Below are positions 37,668 through 46,191 of a stretch of 64,000 nucleotides of DNA, in pieces. The position numbers and the translations under genes were made by a program. Location of the stretch: assembly GCF_029626265.1 (NCBI RefSeq), contig NZ_JARUBN010000001.1, positions 1-64,000 on the forward strand, read 5' to 3'. The DNA comes from Micromonospora sp. WMMD1102. GTDB lineage: Bacteria > Actinomycetota > Actinomycetes > Mycobacteriales > Micromonosporaceae. How positions within the stretch are numbered: the first letter of the stretch is position 1; each line of letters begins with the position of its first letter. Below the pieces are notes generated by a model that was given only the letters and a program-made list of their open reading frames with translations, was not told the origin of the DNA and ran no database searches.

Positions 37668-39101
37668 ATGCCCGAGACCGTACCGCAGACGCCGGCCGAG
37701 GTCCGCGCCGACCAGATCCAGCCCGGCGCGATCCTGCCGCTGGCGATGAGTGGCGGGCGCAACCTCGCCGAGGTCGTCGCCTGCACCCCGTACACCGACT
37801 CCGACGGCGCGCACATGGCCGCTCTGACCGCGACTCCGGTCGGCGGCGGTGAGCCGCAGATCCTGCGGTTCCGGGCCGGCGCGAAGCTGGCCGTGGCGAC
37901 CGACGCCGAGGTGAAGGCCGCGAGCCTCGCCCCCCGGTCCGCGCTGTTCGACGTGGTCCGCGCTGGGATCGACGCCGGGCTGCCGATCCCGGACATGATC
38001 AGCATGCCGAGCAACAACACCATTTTCAAGCTGCACTTCGCCGACGACAGCCCCCTGATGGTCGACGCGTGGGCGGCCCACCTGGGCATGCCGGACGCGG
38101 CCCGGTCGGGCCACGTAGTCAAGGGTGCCGGCTTCCGCGACTTCGAGCCGTACGAGTCGAACTCCCGCAACTGTTCGGGCCTGCGGGGCTGGGCCGTGAA
38201 CATCGACACGTTCATGACGGTCGAGCCGGAGACGGCCGAGACGTCCACCGGGGATTCCTCCCCCTCGGTGGCTGGCGCGGCGGGTGGGACGGGCCCGGCC
38301 GCGCCGTCCGGGCCGGAGGTGCCAGCCTCCGGCCCGGACACCAACGCCGTGGAGTGGCCCGGCGAGCGCCCGGCCGAGCCCGGCGAGGTGTGCACGTGCG
38401 GCCGGCCGGCGACCACCGTCTTCCTCGGTAGCCAGTTCGGCGACACCGGATGGTGCGGCATGCCGCAGTCGGCCGACGACGTGTGCCCGTGGTGCGGTGA
38501 GAAGCACGTCGGCCGCTGCCCGAAGTACAAGCTCCGGCCGGACGCGCCGGTAGATGAGACGGCCGCCGAGGGTGCGAGGGACGACGACACGGCCTCGGTG
38601 GATGCGACGGCGACCGACCCCGAGCGGGTCGACGGGCGGACCTCCCTGCCCGTCCGAGCCGACGCAGTCCCGGCGGCGCCCAGGGGGATGGGCGCCGCCG
38701 GGATCACCCCCGACGCTGATGAGCGTGCCGTGTTCGACCGGGTCACCGGGGCCGCACTGCGTACCGAGGTAGACGACGACGGCCGGTGCCCCGGGTGCGG
38801 GCACGAGGCCGAGCACCTGCTCGACGCGGGATGCGTGGCGCGGCCCGGTGGACAGATGGGTATGGGCCGCTGCGGCTGCAAGCACCGTGCCGGGATCACC
38901 CCTCGGCCGTCGTACGACGCGAACCCGACCCTGCTGACCCGCCCCGGCTACTCGATGGACCAGGCGTACGCCGAGTACGCCACCCACCTCGACGGCTGGG
39001 CGCCGGGCTGGTACCGCGACGACCAGCGCCGGATGGCGCCGGGCCTGGCCCGCGAGGCGCAGGCCCGCCGCGAGGCCGAGCAGAACGGCGCGGACCAGTG
39101 A
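37668..39101 (+). CDS. Large early protein with repeated Cys motifs
   Basis: A 477-residue protein, ATG 37668 after GAAAGGA. An alpha/beta N-terminal domain (1-185) with 'SMPSNNTIFKLHFADDSPLMV' is followed by an acidic linker, then two Cys-rich stretches: 'CTCGRPATTVF...CGMPQ...CPWCGEKHVGRCPKY' (about 243-285) and 'CPGCGHEAEHLL...CVARPGG...CGCKH' (about 370-406). A helical end with aromatic repeats follows. The zinc-ribbon content suggests nucleic-acid or protein binding. No family is recognised. Confidence 0.65.
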   Translation: MPETVPQTPAEVRADQIQPGAILPLAMSGGRNLAEVVACTPYTDSDGAHMAALTATPVGGGEPQILRFRAGAKLAVATDAEVKAASLAPRSALFDVVRAGIDAGLPIPDMISMPSNNTIFKLHFADDSPLMVDAWAAHLGMPDAARSGHVVKGAGFRDFEPYESNSRNCSGLRGWAVNIDTFMTVEPETAETSTGDSSPSVAGAAGGTGPAAPSGPEVPASGPDTNAVEWPGERPAEPGEVCTCGRPATTVFLGSQFGDTGWCGMPQSADDVCPWCGEKHVGRCPKYKLRPDAPVDETAAEGARDDDTASVDATATDPERVDGRTSLPVRADAVPAAPRGMGAAGITPDADERAVFDRVTGAALRTEVDDDGRCPGCGHEAEHLLDAGCVARPGGQMGMGRCGCKHRAGITPRPSYDANPTLLTRPGYSMDQAYAEYATHLDGWAPGWYRDDQRRMAPGLAREAQARREAEQNGADQ

Positions 39102-39481
39102 TCTGGGTCGCGGTCGGTCTCATCGTCGTCGGCGTGCAGGCCCTGATCATCGGCCTGTTCCACGGCGCCCGGAAGACCAACCGGGAGGCGGAGCGGGGCG
39201 AGCCCGCCCGCCGCCCGGCGGCCCCGGACCTGTCCGACACGCTCGCCGCCCGGATCGCGCAGGCCGACCAGATCGCCGCCGCCGGTGCCGCCGAGCTGGA
39301 CGCGGTCGACGCGCACCTGGCCACCGCGATCCGCGACGTGCCGCCGGCCGGGATCGCCGCCCTGGCGCCTGACTCCTTCGAGGCCGACCTCGCCGCCGTC
39401 ATCCGCCAGGCCGAGTCCATCACCCGCTACGCGTCCGGCGACACCTCCGACCTCCCGATCATCCCTGGAGACCAGTCATGA
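39098..39481 (+). CDS. Membrane-anchored helical protein
   Basis: A 127-residue protein, GTG 39098 (4-nt overlap). One N-terminal membrane span ('WVAVGLIVVGVQALIIGLF') is followed by a soluble helical region rich in Ala/Asp. It overlaps another membrane protein gene by 4 nt, and the two may form a pair. Function unknown. Confidence 0.6.
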   Translation: MIWVAVGLIVVGVQALIIGLFHGARKTNREAERGEPARRPAAPDLSDTLAARIAQADQIAAAGAAELDAVDAHLATAIRDVPPAGIAALAPDSFEADLAAVIRQAESITRYASGDTSDLPIIPGDQS

Positions 39482-39789
39482 CCTACCTGATCACCGCCGC
39501 ACTCGGCCTGGCCGCCGTCGCCATCCTCGCCGGCATGGTTTGGTTCATCGCCCGCGACGGCGGCGAGCCGGAGCACCCGGGCGCGGACGACGACTACGCG
39601 ACCGAGGTCCACGAGATGGCCGTCGCCGGGCCGGCGCACGCCGAGCCGCTGACCGCCGAGACGCCGGCGGTGTACGTGAGCCGGCACCACGAGGACACCG
39701 TCGAGATCGTCACCGGCGAGTACCGGCCGCTGTACTCCCGCGCGTTCGCCGCTGCGGTCGGCTGTGAAGAGTTCGGGGCGGCCCGATGA
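39478..39789 (+). CDS. Membrane-anchored acidic protein
   Basis: A 103-residue protein, ATG 39478. The N-terminal span 'YLITAALGLAAVAILAGMVWFI' is followed by an acidic soluble part ending 'EYRPLYSRAFAAAVGCEE'. No family is recognised. It overlaps both neighbours by 4 nt. Confidence 0.6.
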   Translation: MTYLITAALGLAAVAILAGMVWFIARDGGEPEHPGADDDYATEVHEMAVAGPAHAEPLTAETPAVYVSRHHEDTVEIVTGEYRPLYSRAFAAAVGCEEFGAAR

Positions 39790-40754
39790 TCGCCCGGGAG
39801 CCGCTCGACCTGACGCGGGTCGATGAGCTGCTGGGGCTGCTTTCCGGTGCCGACCTCGCCACGCGGGGGTACGTCGCGGACAAGCTCGCCGCCGAGGTGC
39901 CCGCGCTGGTCGCCGAGCTACGGGCGCTGCAGGCCAAGCGGGACCGGCGCCACCTGATGGGCATCGCCGAGCGGCTGCGAGCCGAGCGAGACGGCCTCAC
40001 CGCCGAGGTCCGGCTGGCGTGGGGCGAGGTCGAGCGCCTGCGGGCGATGGTGCGCCGGGTCATCGCGCTGACGAGGACCACCGACGGCGACGAACTGAGC
40101 CCGGATGCAGAGATCCCGGTCGGCGAGCTGTACCGGGTGCTCTACGTCGAGCCCGGCGCCGCGCTGCCCGAGCGGACCGCCGTACCGGGCGAACCGCTGC
40201 CGCCGATCCCCGACAGCGCGCACCCGGCCGACGCAACCCCGCTGGACACCCCCGAGGCCGTCGACCGGGAGCTGCGCCGGCTCGCCGCCGAGACCGGCGA
40301 GCCGTACGAGATCGTCCGCGACCTCTACGACGCGATGGTTGCGTGCGGCGAAGAGCACCTGATCGAGCGCGACCAGCACGAGCTGTCGCTGGCCGAGTTC
40401 AGCACCCTCGACCAGGACGGCAAGCGGTGGTGGGTGCTGCGCGGCCCGTCCGGCGCGATCTCGCTGACCGCCGCCGTCGTGCCCGCCGGCACCAAGCTGC
40501 CGCGACTGAGCACCGCGATGATGGTCCGCGACCGCGACGGCAGCGCGCTGTTCCCGGACTGCTTCACCGCCCACCGGCCCGGTGACGACCGGGAGTGCCC
40601 GGCGCTGCCCGGCGGCTGCGACGCCGACGGCGACGCGATCTCCGGTGCCGCGAAGGTGCTGGAGTCGTGGGCCGCGACCGGCAACGACGACGACGTGATC
40701 CGGGACGCGCTGGTCGACGTCTACCGGCGTGAGCTGCTCGGCGGTGACCGGTGA
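39786..40754 (+). CDS. Early protein, coiled-coil plus unknown domain
   Basis: A 322-residue protein, ATG 39786. Residues 20-95 are predicted coiled coil ('VAELRALQAKRDRRHLMGIA', 'EVERLRAMVRRVIAL'). The rest is acidic with 'YEIVRDLYDAMVACGEEHLI' and 'GKRWWVLRGPSGAISLTAAV'. No enzyme motif is seen. It is part of the uninterrupted GTGA/ATGA-overlapped operon leading to the recombination genes. Confidence 0.6.
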   Translation: MIAREPLDLTRVDELLGLLSGADLATRGYVADKLAAEVPALVAELRALQAKRDRRHLMGIAERLRAERDGLTAEVRLAWGEVERLRAMVRRVIALTRTTDGDELSPDAEIPVGELYRVLYVEPGAALPERTAVPGEPLPPIPDSAHPADATPLDTPEAVDRELRRLAAETGEPYEIVRDLYDAMVACGEEHLIERDQHELSLAEFSTLDQDGKRWWVLRGPSGAISLTAAVVPAGTKLPRLSTAMMVRDRDGSALFPDCFTAHRPGDDRECPALPGGCDADGDAISGAAKVLESWAATGNDDDVIRDALVDVYRRELLGGDR

Positions 40755-41044
40755 GTCCGGAAACCCTGGCCGCGCTGCGCGAGCTGGTGAAGGCGGCGGC
40801 CATCGCGGAGAAGCGGCACCCGAACTGCGGCGCGTTCGGCCACATCCGACACGCACTGAGCTGCCTCCCGCCGGAGCTGCGGGTCCAGGTCGGCGAGATG
40901 CCGGCGCACGAAGAGGACGACCGGGAGGACGGTCGCGCCGAGGTCCGCCGGCTGACTGCCGAGAACATCGAGCTTCGCCGCCGGCTCGCCGAGGCGCGCG
41001 GTACGCAGCTCGACCTGTTCGGGCCGATCGGCGGTGACCGGTGA
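40751..41044 (+). CDS. Small coiled-coil protein
   Basis: A 97-residue protein, GTG 40751. An N-terminal helix with His/Cys (HPNCGAFGHIRHALSC) could bind metal. The second half is a Glu/Arg-rich coiled coil ending 'TQLDLFGPIGGDR'. The LDLF segment resembles short clamp- or partner-binding tails, which is a weak hint of a replication role. No family is recognised. Confidence 0.55.
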   Translation: MSPETLAALRELVKAAAIAEKRHPNCGAFGHIRHALSCLPPELRVQVGEMPAHEEDDREDGRAEVRRLTAENIELRRRLAEARGTQLDLFGPIGGDR

Positions 41045-41181
41045 TCTCGACGCTCGCGGCCACGCTCGCCGCCGCCGAGGACACCGGGTCCGTCGTCGCC
41101 CTGGTCGGCTGCGTGCCGCTGTTCGTGATCGGCCTCTTCGTCTTCCAGCTCTGGGACAGCAACCGGGGTGATCGGCGATGA
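41041..41181 (+). CDS. 46-residue membrane peptide
   Basis: GTG 41041 overlaps the previous stop, and TGA 41179-41181 overlaps the next ATG. One membrane span ('VALVGCVPLFVIGLFVFQLW') makes up the centre, with a short basic end. The two-sided overlap supports translation. Confidence 0.55.
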   Translation: MISTLAATLAAAEDTGSVVALVGCVPLFVIGLFVFQLWDSNRGDRR

Positions 41182-42197
41182 CCGCCGTTGAGCTGCTGCC
41201 CGCCGCCGAGGCCACCCCGGACAATCCGCGCTGGCACGAGCTGCGCCGGGCCGGGGTCACCGCGTCCGAGGTCGCCGCGCTGGTCGGCATCAGCCCGTGG
41301 GACTCGGCGTTCTCGCTCTACCACCGGAAGGCCAACGGCTGGGAGGTAGAGGACAACGAGGACCTGTCCAACGGTCGCCGCTGCGAGCCGGTCATCGCAG
41401 AGTGGTGGGCGGACACCCACCCGGACGCGGTCGTGTGTCCAGCCGGCCTGTACGCCAGCCAAGCCCGACCGTGGCAGCTCGCCACCCCGGACCGACTGGT
41501 GCACATGGCCTGCCCGTGCTGTGACGGATCCGGCGGCGGCTGCGGTTGCGGCGGTGGCTTCGGCATCTCGCTCTGCGTGGACTGCCGGGGCACCGGTGCC
41601 GGCGGCCCGGCCCACGCGGTGCTGGAGTGCAAGTGGACCGCCCGCTGGGACGGCTGGGGCGAGCCCGACACCGATGAGATCCCCGTCTACTACCGGGCCC
41701 AGGTGCTCTGGCAGTGCGACGTCCTCGACGTCGATGAGTGGCACCTGGCGATGCTCGGCCCCGGCGGCTTCCGGGCCTACCACGGCCGCCGGGATGAGAA
41801 AGACCTCCGGATCCTGCGCGGTGCGGCGGCCGTGCACATCGCCCAGCGCGCCGCCGGCACCCCGCCGCCGATCGATGACCACCCGGCGACCGCGACCGCG
41901 CTGAAGGCGCTCCACCCGTCGGTGGAGGACTTCGACGTGGAGGTGCCGGTCGAGCTGGCCGAGGGCTACCGGCGGGCGCGGGCGCTGCGGCAGCGGATCG
42001 AGCGGGTGGTCGACGGCTACGAGGCCCGGATTCGGGCGGCGATCGGCTCGGGCCGCCGGGCGATGTGCAACGGCCGGCTGGTCGCGTCCCGGTCGGTCTA
42101 CGACCAGTCCGGCGACACGGCCGAGCTGACCGCGCTGGAAGACGACTGGCCGGTCGTGGACCGGCTCAACCCCGGCCGATCGGCCACCTACGCCTGA
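41178..42197 (+). CDS. YqaJ-type exonuclease with a Cys-rich insert
   Basis: A 339-residue PD-(D/E)xK nuclease of the YqaJ/lambda-exonuclease group, partner of RecT in phage recombination. Motifs are the 'RRAGVTASEVAALVGISPWDS' region (24-43), Glu70 in 'RRCEPVIAEWW', Asp105 in 'ATPDRLV', Glu150-x-Lys152 in 'VLECKW', and Gln175 in 'YYRAQVLWQ'. Between Asp105 and Glu150 sits a seven-Cys insert (C112, C114, C115, C122, C124, C133, C136) with CxxCxGxG-like elements, recalling DnaJ zinc fingers or an iron-sulfur site. It overlaps its upstream neighbour by 4 nt. Confidence 0.85.
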   Translation: MTAVELLPAAEATPDNPRWHELRRAGVTASEVAALVGISPWDSAFSLYHRKANGWEVEDNEDLSNGRRCEPVIAEWWADTHPDAVVCPAGLYASQARPWQLATPDRLVHMACPCCDGSGGGCGCGGGFGISLCVDCRGTGAGGPAHAVLECKWTARWDGWGEPDTDEIPVYYRAQVLWQCDVLDVDEWHLAMLGPGGFRAYHGRRDEKDLRILRGAAAVHIAQRAAGTPPPIDDHPATATALKALHPSVEDFDVEVPVELAEGYRRARALRQRIERVVDGYEARIRAAIGSGRRAMCNGRLVASRSVYDQSGDTAELTALEDDWPVVDRLNPGRSATYA

Positions 42198-42210
42198 GAG
42201 GAGCTGTCCG

Positions 42211-42708
42211 ATGGGACTGGACATCACCGCCTACAGCCACCTGAACCACCTCGGCAAGCACACCGACGACTGGTGCGAGAGCGAGGAGCACATCCAGGCG
42301 TACGCCTACGACGCGTTCCCGGAGTCGTTCCGGGGGATCCCGATCCTCGGCACCCGCGTAAGCGGCTCAACATTCTTCGACGGTGGCTGCTACGAGCGCA
42401 CCGAGAAGACGGAGGCGCACGGCTTCCGGGCCGGCTCGTACTCCGGCTACGGCCGCTGGCGGGACGGCCTGCGCGAGGCGTTCAACCCGGCAGCCGATCC
42501 GGCCCGCCCGTTCTTCGAGCTGATCTGGTTCGCCGACAACGAGGGCTCCATCGGGCCGGACGCCGCCCGGGATCTGCTCGCCGACTTCCGCGAGTACGCC
42601 GACCGGTACGCCGCCGAGTTCGCCGACGACTACGACCGGCAGCGGTACGCCGACTGGACCCGCGCCTTCGAGCTGGCCGCCGACGGTGGCCTCGTCTACT
42701 TCCACTGA
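42211..42708 (+). CDS. Hypothetical protein between exonuclease and RecT
   Basis: A 165-residue acidic protein, ATG 42211 with GAGAGGAG 7 nt upstream. It starts 'MGLDITAYSHL', a common opening in a family of phage/bacterial hypothetical proteins, and has 'GSYSGYGRWRDGLREAF' and 'FADNEGSIGPDAARDLLADF'. Such proteins are sometimes thought to have a nuclease-inhibitor-like or DNA-mimic character, but no evidence is visible here beyond the acidic charge. Confidence 0.6.
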   Translation: MGLDITAYSHLNHLGKHTDDWCESEEHIQAYAYDAFPESFRGIPILGTRVSGSTFFDGGCYERTEKTEAHGFRAGSYSGYGRWRDGLREAFNPAADPARPFFELIWFADNEGSIGPDAARDLLADFREYADRYAAEFADDYDRQRYADWTRAFELAADGGLVYFH

Positions 42709-42720
42709 GGAGCGCCAACC

Positions 42721-43626
42721 GTGGCTGAGACCATCGCGAACGCCGTCGCCCAGCGCGACAACTCCCCGGCCGGCCTGATCAAGCAGTACTCGACCAGCTT
42801 CGCCCAGGTGCTCCCCTCGCACGTGAAGGCAGAGACCTGGGTCCGGCTCGCCCAGGGCGCCCTGAAGCGCGGCAGGCGGGTCGACGACAAGCCGACCAAC
42901 CCCTTCGAGCTGGAACAGGCCGCCGCGAACAACCCCGGCGTGTTCCTCGCCGCGCTGCTCGACGCCGCCCGGCTCGGCCTAGACCCCGGCACTGAGCAGT
43001 ACTACCTGACCCCGCGCAAGCAGCGTGGCCGACTGGAAATCCTCGGCATCGTCGGCTACCAGGGCCACATCGAGCTGATGTACCGGGCCGGCGCCGTGTC
43101 CAGCATCGTCGCCGAGGTCGTCCGCGAGAACGACGAATACCGCTACCAGCGCGGCGTGGACGAGGTGCCGGTGCACCGCTTCAGGCCGTTCGCGAGCGAG
43201 GCCGACCGGGGCCCGCTGCTCGGCGTCTACGCGTACGCGCGGATGAAGGACGGCGCGGTGTCGCGGGTGGTCGAGCTGGGCCGCGACGACATCGCCCGGA
43301 TCAAGCAGTCGTCGCAGGGGTCCGACTCGAAGTACTCGCCGTGGGTTAACCACGAAGCGGCGATGTGGCTGAAGTCGGCGGTGCGGCAGTTGCAGAAGTG
43401 GGTGCCGACCAGCGCCGAGTACCGCCGGGAACAGCTCCGGGCGGCAGCCGAGGCGCAGCGGGTCGCGGCCGAGCCGCTGATGCCGGAGGGTACGGCCGCC
43501 GCGCAGGCGGACTACATCGACGGGGACGTGGTGGAGGATGCCGCCGACGTGCCCGCCGAGGCGCCGCCGGTTGAGCCGGACGCCGAGGACTGGCCCACGA
43601 CGGCCACCCCGGGCGGGCAGCCGTGA
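42721..43626 (+). CDS. recT: RecT-family single-strand annealing protein
   Basis: A 301-residue annealing protein. 'LPSHVKAETWVRLAQGALKR' and 'NPGVFLAALLDAARLGLDPG' are the typical RecT N-terminal helices. The central 'ILGIVGYQGHIELMYRAGAV' and 'SPWVNHEAAMWLKSAVRQLQKWVP' match the conserved DNA-binding core. The C-terminus is acidic and may contact host SSB or the exonuclease. GTG 42721 with GAGGAG upstream. It anneals single strands made by the YqaJ-type nuclease and supports recombination-dependent replication. Confidence 0.92.
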   Translation: MAETIANAVAQRDNSPAGLIKQYSTSFAQVLPSHVKAETWVRLAQGALKRGRRVDDKPTNPFELEQAAANNPGVFLAALLDAARLGLDPGTEQYYLTPRKQRGRLEILGIVGYQGHIELMYRAGAVSSIVAEVVRENDEYRYQRGVDEVPVHRFRPFASEADRGPLLGVYAYARMKDGAVSRVVELGRDDIARIKQSSQGSDSKYSPWVNHEAAMWLKSAVRQLQKWVPTSAEYRREQLRAAAEAQRVAAEPLMPEGTAAAQADYIDGDVVEDAADVPAEAPPVEPDAEDWPTTATPGGQP

Positions 43627-43844
43627 CCGCGCCGCAGACGTGCGCGCGGCCCGAGTGCACCCGCACGGACGAGCTGGTCGGCGGCTACTGCTCGGACACC
43701 TGCCTGCGCGCCGACATGGCGCCCGACGACCTGCCGCCGGTCACGGTGCTGGGCCCGAACAAGTCCGGCGGGTTCGGTCGGGACATCCACTGGATGATCC
43801 CGCAGCCCGTGCACGTGCCGCCGTGGGTCGGTGAGGGCCGGTGA
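43623..43844 (+). CDS. Small C4 zinc-finger-like protein
   Basis: A 73-residue protein, GTG 43623 overlapping the RecT stop. 'CARPECTRTDELVGGYCSDT' followed by C gives a C-x4-C-x10-C-x3-C pattern, similar to small zinc fingers seen after actinophage recombination genes. The C-terminal half is Pro/Trp-rich. Its function is unknown; it may assist RecT or the resolvase. Confidence 0.6.
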   Translation: MTAPQTCARPECTRTDELVGGYCSDTCLRADMAPDDLPPVTVLGPNKSGGFGRDIHWMIPQPVHVPPWVGEGR

Positions 43845-44452
43845 TCGAGCTGCGCTTCCTGGCCCTGGATTTGTCGCTGCAAGCAACGGGCGTGAGCTGG
43901 ACCCACAACCATCACGGCGAGCCGAAGGTGGGCTGCCGGACCGTGCACACCGCACGGACCCGGCACGGCAGCACGGACATCGACCACCAGCGGCTGCACA
44001 CCATCCTCACCGACGTCGCCGCCGCCGCGCTGGCCAAGCCGCACCTGGTCGTCGTCGAGTGGCTGCCGCAGTTCGACGGGCACGGCGACGTCACGTTGCG
44101 ACTGGCCGAGCTGCACGGCGTGGTCAAGCACTGGCTGTACTCGCGGAAGCCGCGGATCCCGTACCTGGACGTCCGGCCGCCGGACCTGAAGATCTGGGCC
44201 ACCGGGAACGGGAACGCGACGAAGACCGCCGTTCGTGAGGCGGTCACGGCGACGTACGGCGGGCTGTGCCACGTCGGCGACGACAACCAGGCGGACGCGC
44301 TGGCGCTGCTCTCCATGGCCTGCCAGGCGTACGGCCGGCCGCTGGCCCGGGTAACCGCGCAGAAGCAGACCAGGGCGCTGGCCGGGATTCGCTGGCCCGA
44401 CCTGGCCACCGAGACCGGGCCGGTCGTGCCCGTGACGGGCGGACCGCGGTGA
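43841..44452 (+). CDS. RuvC-like Holliday junction resolvase
   Basis: A 203-residue protein with the RNase-H-type catalytic set of RuvC: Asp10 in 'FLALDLSLQATG', Glu73 in 'LVVVEWLPQ', and the Asp pair plus Asp152 in 'GDDNQADALALL', with Lys128 between. It resolves branched DNA before packaging and completes the exonuclease-RecT-resolvase set. GTG 43841 overlaps the upstream gene by 4 nt. Confidence 0.82.
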   Translation: MIELRFLALDLSLQATGVSWTHNHHGEPKVGCRTVHTARTRHGSTDIDHQRLHTILTDVAAAALAKPHLVVVEWLPQFDGHGDVTLRLAELHGVVKHWLYSRKPRIPYLDVRPPDLKIWATGNGNATKTAVREAVTATYGGLCHVGDDNQADALALLSMACQAYGRPLARVTAQKQTRALAGIRWPDLATETGPVVPVTGGPR

Positions 44453-44619
44453 CCGCCCCGACGCGCCCGGCCCGCCCCATCGCCGCCGACCCGGTACCGC
44501 CGGCCGCCCCGTCGCCGTACGGGCCGAACGACCTGGAGCCGTGCGGCACCGAGTCGGCCCGGCGCCGGCACCTCGCCCACGGGCGCGACTGCGCGGTCTG
44601 CGGGGTCGGCGATGAGTAG
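44449..44619 (+). CDS. 56-residue Pro-rich protein with Cys-His knuckle
   Basis: GTG 44449 overlaps the resolvase stop. A Pro/Ala-rich start leads to 'CGTESARRRHLAHGRDCAVC', a C-x9-H-x2-H-x3-C-x2-C pattern compatible with one zinc site. It overlaps the Mom-like gene by 8 nt. No family is recognised. Confidence 0.55.
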   Translation: MTAPTRPARPIAADPVPPAAPSPYGPNDLEPCGTESARRRHLAHGRDCAVCGVGDE

Positions 44620-45199
44620 CGCGACCTACCAGCCAGTGCTGGTTGCCACGGCCGCTGGCTTGACCCCTGCCGCGATCGAGACGGCGAACGGCCTGCTTGC
44701 CGACTGGGGACACAACCTCGGCCCGTGCCGCCGACCGTTCGGCTCGGAGGGCTGGGTGCTGGAGGTTGCCGGCCGGCCCGTCTCGGTTGCCGTCAGCGCC
44801 AGCACGGTCGGGTCGACGGCCGCCGGCTACCCGCGGGGCGAACTGGTCGAACTGGCCCGGCTCTGCTCGGCGCCCGGCTGTCGGTGGGCGACCCGGGTGA
44901 TGCTCCGGCTCTGGCGCGAGGTCGCCGGCCCGGCCTGGTCGTACTGGCCGGCTCGGGCGGCGGTGGCCTACAGCCAGAACGACCGGCACGAGGGCCGGAT
45001 CTATCGCTTCGACGGCTGGCGCCGGGTCACCGACCGGGCGGGGGCGCCGCCGGGGCCGAACGCCACGTGGACGAAGCATCGCGGCCCCGGTCATCCGGCG
45101 GCTGGCCCGAAGTCCCTCTGGCTGTGGGAGTACCCGCAGCCGCACCGGCCGGCGCCCGCCGACCGGACCAACCAGGAAGGACCCACCCAGTGTCAGTGA
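44612..45199 (+). CDS. Mom-like (GNAT-fold) acyltransferase
   Basis: A 195-residue protein with the pattern of phage Mom-related GNAT proteins. 'GELVELARLCSAPGCRWATR' is at 76-95, and the signature 'AYSQNDRHEGRIYRFDGWRR' (119-138) corresponds to the S-Y-x-D...H-x-G-x-I-Y-x-A-x-G-W block of Mu Mom. Mom converts adenine in DNA to an N6-acetamido form that resists host restriction. In this phage it would act with or beside the D12 adenine methylase at 256. ATG 44612. A protein-modifying or metabolite acetyltransferase remains possible. Confidence 0.5.
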   Translation: MSSATYQPVLVATAAGLTPAAIETANGLLADWGHNLGPCRRPFGSEGWVLEVAGRPVSVAVSASTVGSTAAGYPRGELVELARLCSAPGCRWATRVMLRLWREVAGPAWSYWPARAAVAYSQNDRHEGRIYRFDGWRRVTDRAGAPPGPNATWTKHRGPGHPAAGPKSLWLWEYPQPHRPAPADRTNQEGPTQCQ

Positions 45200-45588
45200 A
45201 CATCTCCGCCGCGTTCGCCAAGGCGGACCGGCCGCGCAACGGCCTCGTGGCGATCGCCGACAAGCTCGTCAACGAGGACCTGCAGCAGGCCGAGTACTGG
45301 GGCGTCGTGCGGATCAAGCCGAACTTCTTCCAGGTGTCCGCCGAGACCGGCGAGCGGACGCCGACGGTGAAGCTGCCGCACATCGAGGTCGTGCTCGACA
45401 ACGCGGACATCGAGGCGGTACGGGCGATCCTGGCCCGCCGGTACAAGGACCGGACGGGGCTGGAGGACACCGAGCCGGACGCGCTGTTTGACGTGACCGA
45501 GGACGGCCGGGTGGTGCCGGAGGCCGGCGCGGAGGAGCTGCTGGCCGAGCGCGCCGAGGCGCATGCCGCGCAGGACGGCCAGCCGTGA
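45190..45588 (+). CDS. Hypothetical early protein
   Basis: A 132-residue protein. GTG 45190 is 8 nt after AAGGA; GTG 45196 would give a 4-nt overlap. 'AYWGVVRIKPNFF'-like sequence (EYWGVVRIKPNFFQVSAETG) and 'DIEAVRAILARRYKDRTGLE' indicate an alpha/beta fold with an acidic end. No family is recognised. Confidence 0.6.
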   Translation: MSVNISAAFAKADRPRNGLVAIADKLVNEDLQQAEYWGVVRIKPNFFQVSAETGERTPTVKLPHIEVVLDNADIEAVRAILARRYKDRTGLEDTEPDALFDVTEDGRVVPEAGAEELLAERAEAHAAQDGQP

Positions 45589-45848
45589 AGGCCGTGATCC
45601 AGGTCGACGGCGCCGGCCACGGCCAGCTCGTGGTCGGCGGCCGCGACATGTCGAAGCTCGTCCGGGGCTTCATGCTCACCAGCGAGGTCGGCAAGGCTCC
45701 GCTGCTGGTGCTGAGCACGACCATCCGGGAGCGCGTGAGTGCCGGCGTGGACGTCCATGCGGTGCTGGACACGGAGACGACGGCCGCGCTGGTCGCGCTC
45801 GGCTGGACGCCGCCGGAGACCGCGACGGGCGGTGCCTCGGATGGCTGA
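45585..45848 (+). CDS. Hypothetical small protein
   Basis: An 87-residue protein, GTG 45585. 'AVIQVDGAGHGQLVVGGRDM' and 'APLLVLSTTIRERVSAGVDV' give a beta-rich pattern. Similar small proteins recur in actinophage early regions, with no known role. It overlaps both neighbours by 4-8 nt. Confidence 0.6.
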   Translation: MKAVIQVDGAGHGQLVVGGRDMSKLVRGFMLTSEVGKAPLLVLSTTIRERVSAGVDVHAVLDTETTAALVALGWTPPETATGGASDG

Positions 45849-46191
45849 GGACGTCCGGATCGCCGCCCGCGTCCAACGCGGCGCCCGCTGGCTCGATGAG
45901 AACCGGCCCGGCTGGGTCGGCGACATCGACCTGATCACGCTCGACGTTCACGACCCCGAGCACTGCGTGGTGGGCCAGCTCTACGGCGGCTGGGACGAGT
46001 CGCCGTTCTACCCCGCCGAGCCGGCCGACCCGAAGGCCGTGGACCTCGGGTTCTTCGCCCTGGCCGAGATCGAGGCCAGGGGCAGCGGCGCGATGCAGGC
46101 CGAGTACCGCTTGCTCACCGAGGCGTGGGGCGACCTGATCGAGCGCCGGATCGCCGAGCGGATCGCGGCGGAGGTGACCGGCGATGCCTGA
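45841..46191 (+). CDS. Hypothetical early protein
   Basis: A 116-residue acidic protein, ATG 45841. 'QRGARWLDENRPGWVGDIDL' and 'DPEHCVVGQLYGGWDES' are typical of a small conserved actinophage family of unknown function. The C-terminus is a long amphipathic helix. Confidence 0.65.
   Translation: MAEDVRIAARVQRGARWLDENRPGWVGDIDLITLDVHDPEHCVVGQLYGGWDESPFYPAEPADPKAVDLGFFALAEIEARGSGAMQAEYRLLTEAWGDLIERRIAERIAAEVTGDA

Noticed and set aside
39918..42227. A 769-codon leftward open frame across the early region
   Set aside because: It spans several well-supported rightward genes with tight overlaps, including the YqaJ-type nuclease, so it is a composition artefact.
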